A stretch of DNA of 64,000 nucleotides from Aphis gossypii (taxonomy: Eukaryota > Arthropoda > Insecta > Hemiptera > Aphididae). Location: positions 47,034,351 to 47,098,350 of the forward strand of contig NC_065533.1 of assembly GCF_020184175.1 (NCBI RefSeq), written 5' to 3'. Below the pieces are notes generated by a model, which had not been told where the DNA came from, ran no database searches, and saw nothing but the letters and a program-made list of their open reading frames with translations. Position numbers and translations under genes: made by a program. This document shows, one piece after another, positions 49,395 to 61,150 of the stretch (position 1 is its first letter; each line of letters begins with the position of its first letter).

Positions 49395-49521
49395 GAGCTG
49401 TTCTTACAATGTTCGATTAGTGCCTGATAACGTTAAATTTATGAATTTATCATGAGTTAAGCGATGAAATTCTACCGGTTAATCTTGACCAACACTTAAC
49501 CGGACATTGTAAAAACAGCCC
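49395..49521. mobile_element. PIF/Harbinger-type MITE
   Basis: Inverted termini gagctgttcttacaatgttc and, complemented, gggctgtttttacaatgtcc. TAA flanks it at 49392-49394 and 49522-49524, fitting the 3-bp TWA target of PIF/Harbinger elements. It is 127 bp and non-coding, just upstream of the first visible exon of the Ulp1-like gene. Confidence 0.8.
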
Positions 49522-49834
49522 TAAGAAAGACAAAGTCAAATGAATAAAAAATTAAACTAATACCTAAATTTAGTAGAAAATATATTTAAATATCACATTA
49601 TTATTAATTTATTTTATATATATTATTTATATATTTTATAAATTAGTAATTAAAATATGACAAAATATATTATTATTATATTATTAGTTATTTTATTTCT
49701 ATTTTAAAATATTTAGTTATAATTATAGCTAATGAGATTTTAATGCGCATTATACCATTAAAAGAATAGTTAGGTAATTTTGAAAACTACTGTAAAATTA
49801 TACTTTAAACTTTTAATAGTTAACACATAGTGTA

Positions 49835-49984
49835 ACTGAGAGAGCGTACTGTTTTGCGTACCAATACTAAAAGGTGGCAGCAGAAGCGCATTTGGAAAAT
49901 TTGCCGTCGTTTTTGGAGGGTTTAGTGGTGGGGACGCGCGAGAACAGACGAATTTTGGTCGCCGCCTAGAAGCGCTCTCTTAGT
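49835..49984. mobile_element. Short MITE with actgagagagcg termini
   Basis: actgagagagcg at 49835 is inverted at agcgctctcttagt ending at 49984. The 150-bp interior is GC-richer (ggtggcagcagaagcgcat, ggtcgccgcctag) than the AT-rich flanks. The TSD is unclear. Confidence 0.5.
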
Positions 49985-50059
49985 GACCTGACTATAGATA
50001 CTATTAATGGTAATTAGTTCACTAATAAAATATGAGTAGTTTACTACCAAAGAACAAAC

Positions 50060-50365
50060 AAGAAACGACACTCTGCCGTGTGATAACAAAGTGGAGGCTC
50101 GGCCTTGAATTATATTCGAATTATTGGAGGCTCCGCTTTGAAGTTGGTACGGTTTTTGTTTACAATAACTACATGTATAGTAATATTTATATACAACAAT
50201 AGGCTATACACGGTTATATACTATAACCGTGCCAGCTGCACTCAAGGTCACCCTTTATTTAACACACAATGATAGAGAGTGTCGTATCCCCGGCGGCACT
50301 TGGAGGCATTCAAGGTCGCCTATTTATTTAACATGGAAAGATAGGGAGTGTCGTACCCCTGTTAC
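50060..50365. repeat. Fold-back repeat with gagtgtcgta ends
   Basis: gaaacgacactctgccgtgt at 50062, with ctcggccttgaat following, is inverted relative to two direct-repeat units: 50245-50290 (caaggtcacc ... gatagagagtgtcgta) and 50309-50356 (caaggtcgcc ... gatagggagtgtcgta). The structure is an inverted repeat whose right arm is duplicated. The family is unknown. Confidence 0.55.
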
Positions 50366-51740
50366 TACTAAATATATAAAACATCAAAACTAATGTAAAA
50401 TTACTATTCTGATTAAATAGTTAACTATAAGAATACTATTAGAAATAATAGTAAACTACAATGAATAAGTAGTTAACTATACTAAAATTAGATGGTTATT
50501 TTTACTAAGAGAGAAAAATGATAAAAACTATTATCCAGCCCAACGGTAGTGACGCGCGAAGGTAAATAAAAAAAAATTAAATAGCGTAGTACCCACTAGT
50601 CACTAACACTAACGTATAATAACAGGAAACGGAATTGTACCATTGACATGCCGTGCTAATTTTTGTTAATACAAAGTCAGGTCTACAGGGCAAATAACTG
50701 AACATATAAAATCGTATATGGTATCAATGGATCAAAAATATTGTGCAGATGGTAACAGAGGAACTCTTAAAAAGATTGGTTAGATGGTTTAGAAGTTATA
50801 ACCAAAAATATTCAAGTACATTTAAGGCCGATTTACGCAATGAAACATACCATTCCTTTCGCGATTGTGGCGGCGGCAGCGACAGCGCGGTCTCTCGGAT
50901 GCCGGTGAATATAATAATATTATAGTAATATATAAAATATATAAAAATTATAATAATATAATAATATTATAATGCCAACGACGCTGGCTGGATTATTATT
51001 ATAAATAAATACATTTAAAAAAAATCGAGACTTATTTTATAAAAAAATATAGCTGATATCACACCGCAAACAGTCGTTATAACACCGTGTAAAAAAAAAA
51101 AAATAATTTAAATAAAAGCAAATTAAATCTTTAAAGTACGTGACATAATATGGAAACGAAGTAAAATGTCATTTTGTAATATTACAAATAGTTATCTATG
51201 ACGTCAAATAAGAACAATTAAAAAATTAAATTATGAACAATAATATAGGGGTTATTTAAAACGTAGTGTTTTTGGTGTAATAAAAGAAAACGCATACCTA
51301 TAATACTCATAAAAATAAACAAATATAACTAACCTTTTTACTGCTACAAACGCTCCGTACAAACGCCACTCTCAGACTGCAAGATACACGTGCATGTAAT
51401 AGGTACAAGAGACGCTATGAAATAACAACCAGAGTGAGTAGGGTCCTAGCCCCACTATACAAAAAGTAGCGTTACCTATGCGTCACCTCTATCATCGTTT
51501 ACACTCTCGGATCGAACGTCATTGGTCGCCTTTGTACTTGCATTGTCGCCGGCCACGAGCCGAGACTCAATAAAGCCGGAGTGAGGGATTTTATTTTATA
51601 CAAGAATATACGATTTATTTTTTATACTTGCACAACAAGTTATCGGCTGCGTCGAGAACAGGAATTATGATATACCTAGAGGTAATTCGTGGTCGAGACT
51701 AACACAGTGCCATATATATATAGCTAATCCAGTGATGCAG
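50366..51740. other. Non-coding sequence
   Basis: No gene is supported. The 60-residue frame at 50743-50925 has no domain. A CG-rich patch, gattgtggcggcggcagcga, lies at 50862-50882, and cattgtcgccggccacgagc lies near 51541. Confidence 0.4.
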
Positions 51741-51827
51741 TCGTAATTTGTTTTTTGTCACGCCTGCACCGAAAGTTTGGTTTTCGACCACGGTTGAAGC
51801 GTTCGAAAGCGTCCTTTTTCCGTCCAG

Positions 51828-51979
51828 CGGGCGGTAAAGTGGAAATCCCCAAAGTGCCGGGCGGAAAAGAGAAATCCCCAAAGTGCCGGGCGGAAAAGAG
51901 GAAATCCCAAAAGTGCGGGCGAAAAGAGGAATTCCCCAAAAGTGCCGGGCGAAAAGAGGAAATCCCCAAAAGTGCCGGC
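51828..51979 (+). repeat. Minisatellite, about five units of 29-32 bp
   Basis: The unit is close to gggcggaaaagagaaatccc followed by caaagtgcc, repeated five times with small indels. Because the unit lacks stop codons, several frames are open on both strands (91-106 residues); these are artefacts of the repeat. Confidence 0.9.
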
Positions 51980-52119
51980 CGCCGGCGCGTAGGTATCCCT
52001 GCACAACCAGAAACTAAAATGTACACCTACCACGGTTCTTACAACATAAACTTTTGGTACATCTTAAATGTATAGTAATCTCCTTGCATGACGCATAACA
52101 TTTAAACATATTATTAATT

Positions 52120-52285
52120 TGCACTGTTGGGCGTGACAAAAAATATAATTGTGGCTCGTGCGGGAAGGCAATTTCAGTCTTGGGCGAAATGCGGCACTTG
52201 CCTACGGCTCGTGCCGCCACAAACGCCGCGACTGAAATGGCTCACTTCCCGCCCTTGCCACACAATATACTATATCGTGTATACG
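52120..52285. repeat. GC-rich imperfect palindrome
   Basis: gtgcgggaaggcaatttcag near 52158 pairs imperfectly with ctgaaatggctcacttcccg near 52231. Centrally, cggcacttgcctacggctcg is near-palindromic with gtgccg. A shorter inverted pair gtcacgcc (51758) / ggcgtgac (52130) brackets the whole block including the minisatellite. It could be a GC-rich transposon of about 390 bp. Confidence 0.4.
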
Positions 52286-52553
52286 CTTAAATGTACTTGG
52301 TACATAAACGTGAGGGGCTTTGCCCCCACACCACCCACAACAATCATTTATGTACCTACTACTTTAATACATTAAAGCTTGGATTTGTATGTATTTATTG
52401 TAATTACAAATGTATTCTGGTTGATAGTATGATAATATGCTAACTACTAGGTGAGCAAAAAATTTGTTTCATGATATAACGATTTAAAAAATGATAGGTA
52501 CTTCTTAATGCATATTTTTGCATTATCTTGAAATTTTTCTATTTTAAAATTTT

Positions 52554-52653
52554 NNNNNNNNNNNNNNNNNNNNNNNNNNNNNNNNNNNNNNNNNNNNNNN
52601 NNNNNNNNNNNNNNNNNNNNNNNNNNNNNNNNNNNNNNNNNNNNNNNNNNNNN
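52554..52653. other. Assembly gap (100 N)
   Basis: Exactly 100 undetermined bases, a conventional placeholder size, so the true gap length is unknown. It abuts the terminus of a hAT-like element, as expected where repeats break assemblies. Confidence 0.99.
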
Positions 52654-53619
52654 AGCGGTTCTCAACCTGTGGTACGCGTATCACTAGCAGGGGCGGCTCG
52701 TCAGGGGAGACTTTGAGACTGAGTCTCCCCCTTAAAAAAACCCAGTTACTTGTAAATAATAATTATTAAAATAATAATGCATACAAATATTTTTATTCGA
52801 ATTGAAAATTAATATTATATAGTTTATATCGTTTTCTTTGTTTATTATATAATAAATTAAAGAAACCAAGTCTAAAACCTTTAAATAGTTATTTTAATAG
52901 AAATGCTATTTTAGTTTTATCGATGACGGTGACGGTCGCCGTTACAGTGAAACTGCCGCCGACAGTCTCAATCATAACATGTAAATGGTACGGCCGGTTT
53001 GATGGAGGCCCGAGGGGGCAGGGAGAATAAGCTGCGTATTATAGACTCTATTGAGACTGGGTTCACGACAACAATTGCCGTACCGCGCGCCGTTCTTAGT
53101 CGCTGTCATAATTTATATTGCATTTTTATGATTTAATAACTATAACACGTTTACTACAGGGTTTTATACTATCTTCTATTTGATATTTGTTATATTTCTA
53201 ATTATTTTAAAAATGCAAAAAGACAATATAATAGACATTTATTAACTAGTGGTTTTAATACTTTAACTTACGAACAAAAAAAATCAAATTAAACTTAAAA
53301 TATTACTAAATATGTAATACTATAATATTATTAGATTTTCATAACAGGGTTTTTCTTGTTCGTTGTTGTACGTAGTTTATGTTAAATAATTTTAAGTCTC
53401 CCCAGAATATTAACTCACGAGCCGCTACTGATCACTAGTGGTACGTGGCAATCTCATGGGTGGTAAGCGAAGAAAATCTTTTATAAAAAACATATACGTA
53501 TACACTATACATTATTAATAACCAAAAAAAAAAAAAAAGCAAAAATATGGTCAGCTGGTACGTAAAAATTTTCAAACTGTGTAGGTGGTAAGCGGATACA
53601 AAAAGGTTGATAACCGCTG
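52654..53619. mobile_element. hAT MITE interrupted by another hAT-like element
   Basis: Left end agcggttctcaacctgtggt (first base lost in the gap); right end, complemented, cagcggttatcaaccttttt. Without the nested insertion it would be about 215 bp. Its right part matches 580-690 inverted. The left TSD is hidden by the gap; the right flank is gtgtagtg. Confidence 0.75.
52680..53438. mobile_element. Nested hAT-like element with perfect 8-bp TSD
   Basis: The element at 52688-53430 (743 bp) has termini caggggcggctcgt and, complemented, cagtagcggctcgt. Identical octamers atcactag flank it (52680-52687 and 53431-53438). Further in, ggggagactttgagactgag mirrors aagtctcccc. There is no transposase coding. 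It inserted into the hAT MITE at 52654-53619. Confidence 0.9.
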
Positions 53620-54782
53620 GTGTAGTGTAATTATGTGTATTATATGTGAGGTATGTGTGTATATATGTGGGTGTGTATACGATAATTAAATTAAAATTAA
53701 ATAAATGGTAACACGATTGCTGGTAAATGAGTTGCTGTATAATATCAATAATAATATATAAAAATCACAGCAACACCATAAGGTATACAAAATTGAAAAT
53801 ATAATATAAATAATAAATCAAAGTCCTTGTCGCTATAACAGTATATAATATATTGTGGCACTCCTAGCCCAACAGAAAAAAAGGTATGTATAATTAGTGC
53901 GCGGCCCTTATGGCCAAACAAAATATAAATATAATAAATATAAAATAAACAGCCCTTATGGCGCTAAAAAATAATAATAAATATTATATACGGCCCTTTT
54001 GGCCTAACCACTAAATAATTGTTACACAAATATAATAATAATAAAAATATAAAATAAATAATTCACAGGTTGTCGGTGCACTGCTGGCCAGCCGTTGCCT
54101 AAACTATATTATTTCACGTAAAAATAAAACACGCAAATGGTGTTAACACACAGCTTAAATATAATATAAAATTTGCGATTCGCGCCGGAACAATAATAAT
54201 GCACCTAATAGTGGCGATTCGCGAACACGTAATAAATAAAATATGAATGTAGTGGCGATTAGCGCACACGATATATGAAAAAAATGTGACGATTAGCGTC
54301 TACATAGTTTATAAGTATATTGGCAATTCGCGTCAATACAAAAATATAATGAAATAAAAGAATAATGATGATTTGCAACTATATAAGACATTCTAAATAC
54401 CTACTAGCCTTCAGGGCTCACAACTCACAATAATAAAGTAAATAATAAATTTACTATTCGAGTAAATTTAAAAAAAAAATAATTGCACGCGCACATAATA
54501 TGTTACCGCGACAACGTACGGGACGAGAAAACGTATATAATAGGGGGGACGTGATAATTACCTAATTTGCGTAGACGGCCCGGTGCCGTATGATAACGCG
54601 GTGTTAGATATTTACATGTTATATAACTCACAAGACATTCAAAAATTCAATTATAACTATAGGTAACAAAAATTAACAATACGATAAGTGATATTTTATT
54701 ATGTGTGTGACCAGCTGTTCTCGCTTCACGATATTAATTAATAGTAAAAAAATATTAGGTACGTTTATGTATAATTATGTTG
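53540..54782. repeat. Right arm of the large inverted duplication (partner 1-685)
   Basis: Reverse complement of 1-685, with an additional internal block at about 53820-54215 (contains cagcccttatggcgct and acggcccttttggcc). Within 54170-54345 a degenerate unit, gtggcgattcgcg / gtgacgattagcg, recurs about every 37 bases (54176, 54214, 54252, 54289, 54325). No gene is seen. Confidence 0.8.
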
Positions 54783-54889
54783 CGGCGGCAACAGTTGCAT
54801 TTACACCAAATGATAATATGTTTAATAGAATAGAATAAAATAAAAAAATAATAACTGTGTCTCTGTATACATAAATATATATATATATT

Positions 54890-55105
54890 TTGACTTCACA
54901 TGTTTCTATAACGATTTCAAATGGTCAATTTAACATTGTACTCCACAAATAATTTATACCTTGGAGTGGTTAACTGTGCATAATATTTTATAATATAAGA
55001 ATATTAAATATTAATATATACATATACTTAAGCATATAAATGTAGGTATATACATTATACATATATATGTATATGTCATATATGTATACATATAGTATGA
55101 GGGAG
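54890..55105 (-). repeat. Solitary fold-back arm copy
   Basis: Reverse complement of about 830-990 (ttctataacgatttcaaatg, ccacaaataatttatacctt). It is separate from the better preserved element that starts at 55187. Confidence 0.65.
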
Positions 55106-55186
55106 AGATAGAAAAGTATGAAAATTTTCTATATTTTGTAAATCTTCTAATTTCGAGTCTTAAATACTATATATACTACTCTATAC

Positions 55187-55820
55187 CAGGGGTCTCCAAA
55201 GTCAAAACTACGGCTCACCGACGTGCTCGCCCGTACACTGCTCTTATTGGACACTCCGAAGGACAATGACAAATGTATTTAAACATAATATGTATACATC
55301 ACAAATCGCTGTCGTCCGCACCTATATATATATCCATGTAATATGCATACGTGTATATACATCATACATATTAATATTTAATATTCCTCTATTATAAAAT
55401 ATAATTTACAGATAACTACACCAAGGTATAAATTATTTGGTAGTATACAATGTTAAACTGATCATTAGAAATCGTTAAAGAAATATGTGAAGGCTATATA
55501 TATGTGTGTGTGTGTGTGTGTGTATAGAGAGAGACAGACCTAACCCACGCTTTGTAAAAAATTTTGTAGAATAATGTAAGAGGTTGCTATGTTTTTTTTT
55601 GTCCGTTTGACGTTCAACTCTGAGAATAATAGACACTACACTGCAGGTAAACGCTATACATATACATGACGCTATACGTCTTGCAGGTATTAGCTGGTAT
55701 AAGCAGCTGCCCTTTAAATGTTTCTATAACGATTTCTAATGGTCAGTTTAATATTGCACTGCCAAATAATTTATACCATGGAATAGTTATCTGTACATAA
55801 TATTTTATAATATAACTAAT
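55187..55820 (+). mobile_element. Fold-back hAT-like element, left terminus kept
   Basis: Starts caggggtctccaaagtcaaa after ctctatac. 55190-55375 matches 2080-2268 inverted; 55380-55815 matches 830-1350 directly. It carries the same two inverted arms (55385-55490, 55720-55815) and the same spacer. The right terminus is missing. A GT microsatellite lies at 55503-55522. Confidence 0.65.
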
Positions 55821-56204
55821 AGAAGCATTTCATTACAAGAAGTTTTAAGTAGGTACTCGGACACACACATCAAGTTTTGAAATTTGCAGTGAATATTATT
55901 ATTATTTTGTTATATGTCACCACTCGCCAGAATGAACGTACCGTCGTTAATTATTGTCAAGTTATATTATACTATAATATTTCAGTATACGTACGTGTAC
56001 AAATTAACATATTTTCATTTTAATTATTACAGTATTAAGTAGGTAGTTATTGTGAAATAAGTGTAAGAATCGAATTCTGTACTGTTTTCTTGGGTAGAAC
56101 ACGATTCCGTGCGCATTTTAAGATACAGGATCCCGTACCTTTTGTACTCATGAGTTTAATGCGATGTTGCCAGACTTCCATATGGTATTAGTCTATTTGA
56201 CTTA
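55821..56204. other. Non-coding sequence
   Basis: No gene or bounded repeat was recognised. Confidence 0.4.
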
Positions 56205-56542
56205 GGCCGGGGCTATACACGTCGTTTTCCGCCGCGTTTCGTACGCTGCGTATTCCGCGCCGTTTTCCGTCGAATTAGAAGTTTATGTCGGAGTAACTAA
56301 TAGTATACACGGCGGACGTTATCCGCCGCGTCAGTGGCATATTTAGGATTTTGTCCAGGGGGAATATACGTTGGAAAACATAATTTCCTAGACAGTGGGG
56401 AGAAGGTACACTTACCAACATTATTAAACTTACGAGTAAAAAAAAGACCAAAGGGGATCTATCCCCCATATCCCCCCGTAAATACGCCACTGCGTCGCGT
56501 TATAATCCGCGGCGAAAAACGCCGTGTATAGCTCCGGTCTTA
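56202..56542. mobile_element. PIF/Harbinger-type MITE with nested hAT-like MITE
   Basis: The outer element at 56205-56539 has ends ggccggggctatacacgtcg and, complemented, gaccggagctatacacggcg. TTA flanks it on both sides (56202-56204, 56540-56542), as for PIF/Harbinger. Inside it, 56332-56492 is a separate insertion with ends cagtggcatatttagg and, complemented, cagtggcgtatttacg. That insert is flanked by octamers cgccgcgt / cgtcgcgt (7 of 8 identical). The 65- and 71-residue frames across it are fortuitous. Confidence 0.85.
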
Positions 56543-58420
56543 ATTAGAGCGTTTTACATACGATTCGCTTATACTTAACTATAAGTAAAGGTCCAAACAC
56601 ACGATTATATTTTGCCAGCCGGTCGCCCTTTTCCTCCAATGTTAAAATAATAATTATTATTTTAGTTTGAAAAATAAATTATTGAATTAAGAAAGTTTAT
56701 AGGTAAAACTAACAAATACTATCGGTAGAATTAATTATACACACAGACATTAATTTAAGAACGGAATATATTGAATAAATAGACAGTTTATTAAATGTAT
56801 AAAAAGCATTATTAAATTAACATCGGTTTTTGTTAATTTTATACAACAAATTGAATACATTTAATAAATTATACATTGTACAAACTACAGAATATATTTA
56901 TTGAAATAACCATACTAGTATTTATTATTAACAATATTATTGTTAAATTCAACATAATATTATTAAATATATAAATCCTATAATATTTTCAATTTTGATA
57001 CCCATTATATTTATTGTAAACAACATTATTATTTTTTACTGTTATATGAAAAACACAGAATTTAGACAAGTGGTACCTATAGTTTATTTTTTAATTCATA
57101 ATTTACCTATTAATATTAAAGGCGATTGGTGAAATAGAGAATCGTAATATATTAATGTATTACTTATTATTTACGGCTATCAAACTCCTAAAGGTTAGTT
57201 CTAAGTAGATAAGTATAATATTTTGTCAATTTTTTTTTGTATTTTTCGTAACATTGGTAAGTATCCTAAGCATATAACTTATATTACATTAACTACAATA
57301 TATAATTATTATTGATTAAGGAATTTATTTTACCACTTATTGCTTCTAGTTACTGTAGTTCTTGTTTTTAACATTTTACTAAAATAATAAAATTAATTGA
57401 TTCTGGAAATCATAATGATTTCCTAAGAACATTTTTCATAGACACATGCAGATACTTACAAAGACTAAAGATAAATATCAAGAAATATCAGCAATATCAT
57501 TATTGCGGTAAGATAGTAAAATATACTTGGAATCCGCTACAATTTGGTATTTCAAGAAATAATGACGTATCTATATTATGATTATTACGCCTATTTTTTC
57601 ATATTTTGGACACTTTTCTTCTTGATTTTGACGAGGAATCATCTTTCCAAATACATTGTCTTACCTATCGGCTGCTTGTAATTCGTAGGTAAATATCTAC
57701 CTATGTGTTTAATGTTTATCAATATGTTTCAAACTTTTATCTACACCCCAGTGGCGCACCCAGGGTCGTAGACCCCTCTCATATGACTAAATATGTATTT
57801 TTTTTATTTACGTATATTTTAATGCTTCCCTAACATAGTCAATAATCATATAAATTTATTTTTAATAATACATATGTAGTACACATTTTTGAAATTAGGA
57901 ATAATATATATCACTATATCAGTAATATAAATTAAATAATAGATTATTATTACAATATTTAACAAAATATTTCGTAGTCTTATAGAATATTCGTGGACAA
58001 TGTCATGATTTTTAATAAATTGATTAAAATGCTGTATAGTAGGTATCTAGAATTAGATATTTTGAATACCTATAATTAATTCAAAATTATTTTATTATTT
58101 AATTAGGTACCTATAATATTTTTATCCAAACTTAATTGTTTTCTTCTATACAACAGTTACTTGATCAACTAACTTATTTTATGTAGATAATTTAAAATGT
58201 TTTAATTAATAAGTAATTCAAATTGTGATTTCTGTTAGCAGAATGGATTTACATAGTTACATTGAATACAAATAATCAACATTCTGCTGTACCTACTGTA
58301 CTTTCAAAACTAAGCTAAATTAGTTATTATTAATCTTAATATTCTAAATTGATAAATTTAAAAAATAATTATTAAATTAATTATTAAACCTGTTAATATT
58401 ATTAATATTATCAAAATAAT
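56543..58420. other. Gene-free AT-rich sequence with two isolated element ends
   Basis: ggtccaaacacacgattata at 56590 looks like a MITE terminus, and cagtggcgcacccagggtcg at 57753 is a hAT-like terminus. Neither has a visible partner. The 5' terminus of the transposon whose genes start near 58425 should lie in this stretch, but I could not identify it. Confidence 0.4.
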
Positions 58421-58424
58421 TTGT

Positions 58425-60860
58425 TTTATAATATGTAAACAAAATATTTCTGAATTACAAGCATTGGTAGGTCATTACAAATTTATACATCTACTAAAAT
58501 CATCCAGCACATAACAATGTACAGAACAGCAATGTACACAAATATTTCCCAACTTAAGTAATTTCAAAAGACATTTGGCTAGAAAACATAATATACCTTC
58601 ACATAAACCTTCTAATACTAATAATATCTTATGTTTAAATACCGCTCATAATGATAATTTTCAATTACATAATGATAATATTATAATGCGAAATGTAACA
58701 CAAATTGATGAAACATGTGATGGAGCCTCCAAAAAGGATCAGTGTTTACTTAAAGAAAATCATAATTCTTTTAATCTAATTACAGCTATTAATCTTATTC
58801 ATACTTTTGCTGTACATTTTACAACATCCTTATTAAGTAACAATAATTTTTCTAGGAAAGATGCATTTAATATTCAAAGAGAAATTGAAAACATTTTAAC
58901 ACAACCAATAATTGATTTACTAAATAGTTTCACAAAAAACAAAATTAAAGATCCATTAATATTGTCATCATTTCATCAAATTACACGGGCAATATCTAAT
59001 CCATTTGAGCTTTGTAATACAGAGTATAATTTAAATAAATGGTTAAGTGATAATAACATGTTCCATCAAGTTCAACAATTTACTATAAACAAAGAAATTA
59101 ACTTGGTATCTGTTTCTGGTAAAACAGTTTATAATGATAATAATATTAAAGGAATCATTTTACCTTTACAATTTCAATTTAAAGCTTTTTTTGAAAGTGA
59201 TGATAATTTAAATAAAACTTTAACACATTATTCAGATTTAATGAATGTCAAAGATGCATCAATAAAAAATTTTGTGCAAGGTAGCTTATGGAAAGAAAAA
59301 ATTTCCCAGTACCAAAACAAGATAGTAGTGCCATATTTCATGTATATTGATGACTTTGAATTGAATAACTCTTTAGGTTCTCATGCATCATTTCATTCCC
59401 TTTCTGCAATTTATTATAGCTTTCCTTTAAGCGATCAATCAAAACTTTCTAATATACACTTAGCAGCATTAATAAAAACAGTTGATATGAAAGATTTTGG
59501 TAATGATTTATGCCTTAAAACGTTAATACAAAAGTTAAATATTTTAGAAACAAATGGTATTTATATTAATACAAAAGATGGCTTCAAAGAAGTACATTTT
59601 ATTTTAGGTTTATATCTTGGAGACAATTTAGCTTTAAATAGTGTTAGTGATTTTAGTAAATCTTTTTCAGCAAATTTCTTTTGTAGACTTTGTAAAACAA
59701 AAAAATCTAAAACTCACAAATTATGCGAGGAAGATAGTACATTACTTCGTAACCATACAAACTATTTAGAAGATATAGATAGAAATGATTTTAAAGGAAC
59801 AGAATTTATAAAATATAATAGATATATTAATTTACATCTTAAAATGTACTATTAAAAACTATTGCATCTTCCCATGTAGTAAAAACTATAGCATAGATAT
59901 AATGCATGACATTTTTGAGGGGATTTGCCATTACAATATGTGTTATATTATAAACTATTATATAGGCGCAGTAAACTTTTTTACATTAGATGTTCTAAAT
60001 TTTAGAAAGCAACATTTAAATTATGGCTCCATTGAATTTGGTAATATTTCTTCACCTATTAAAATGTCTCACCTTAAAAAGCTTCATTTAAAAATGTCAG
60101 CTCGAGAGATGATGACTTTTGTGTATTATTTTAGTTTAATGGTAGGAGACTTAGTACCTAAAGAAAATGAAGTATGGAAATTTTTTTGGAAATAATAGAA
60201 ATATTACTCTCTGGTCAGTTTACACAAAGTTTAGTTTTTCATTTAAAAAATTTAATTAAGCAACATAACTCAGACTATATTATATTATTTCAGGACACTT
60301 TGAAATCTAAACACTACCTTTTAATTCATTATCCTATGATAATTTTAAAGTCTGGTGCTCCTAAGTATTTTTGGTGCTTTAGATATAAAGCTAAACACAA
60401 GGATATGAAAATATATGTACATGCAATAACTTCTAGAAAACATATTACCATAACATTGGCTAAACAATTTCAGTATAAATTTATAAGCAATATATTATTA
60501 AATTCCTTTGGTAAAATTGAGTATGAAGTTAAATCAAAACATAAAATCAATAGTAGTAATAACGAATTAATTCAAAGAAATTTAGGTTTGTCATTAGATG
60601 AATTTAATTGTTACTCCCAAGTTAAATTAAAAGGCACAACTTACAAAATAGGTTATTTATTAACCAAGTTTGTGGATGAACTTTATTTATTTGAAATTTT
60701 AGATATTTTGTTAATTAAAAAAAACTATAGCATTAAATTTATTGTCAGTCAGATTCAAGTACATAGCTTCAATTCTCATTTAAGAGCATATCAGATTGAT
60801 AAAAATGATATTAATATAAATATAATGCATAATAGCAATTCAATGATTCGATTAAAATAA
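58425..60860 (+). pseudogene. Zinc-finger DNA transposase gene (CACTA/EnSpm-like), broken
   Basis: The frame begins near 58425 with C2H2-type finger remnants: ALVGHYKFIH, then CTEQQCTQIFPNLSNFKRHL with ARKH. An in-frame TAA at 58512-58514 lies between them. The open part from 58515 to 59855 holds the long transposase body (MYIDDFELNNSLGSHASFHS, then a FFCRLCKTKKSKTHKLC zinc knuckle). A frameshift near 59840-59856 leads to SIDIMHDIFEGICHYNM (59884-60195). A one-base T-run indel at 60181-60187 leads to the last part (to 60860; HYLLIHYPMIILKSGAPKYFW, then FRYKAKHKDMK). The MHDIFEG and H-x-PM-x-LKSGAP-x-x-FWCFRYKAKH segments are those of tnp2-like transposases found in many animals. Transposases of this type excise and reinsert their element in the nucleus. 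Three lesions mean no active full product, unless the homopolymer change is an assembly error. The exact superfamily is uncertain. Confidence 0.75.
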
Positions 60861-61150
60861 TATTATTAATTTATAATTTAATTATGTTTATTAATTAATG
60901 ATTTTGTTAATATTAAAAAAAATATATATTACATTCTTATTGATAATACTGTATGTAACTAATTATTCTTATATTTTTTTTTTCTTCAAAATAAGTATCT
61001 ACTGTATAATTTTAAAAATCATACATAAAACTAACTATTGTATACATATTTAATATTAATAGCTAAATTAAATTTGTAATATAAGTTATAGAAATTATTC
61101 AAAAATGGATAGCAACAGTTTTAATTTAATAAAAAAAAAATTTATTTAAC
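60861..61150. other. Spacer between the two transposon genes
   Basis: AT-rich, with no reading frame; it presumably holds the transposase 3' end and the promoter of the next gene. It separates two genes transcribed in the same direction. Confidence 0.4.

Noticed and set aside
51699..52075. Four overlapping open frames of 91-106 residues on both strands
   Set aside because: They all cross the stop-free 30-bp minisatellite; the proteins are repeats of the same unit in different frames with no domain.
52447..52716. ORFs of 62 and 72 residues across the gap
   Set aside because: They run through 100 undetermined bases and are not real.
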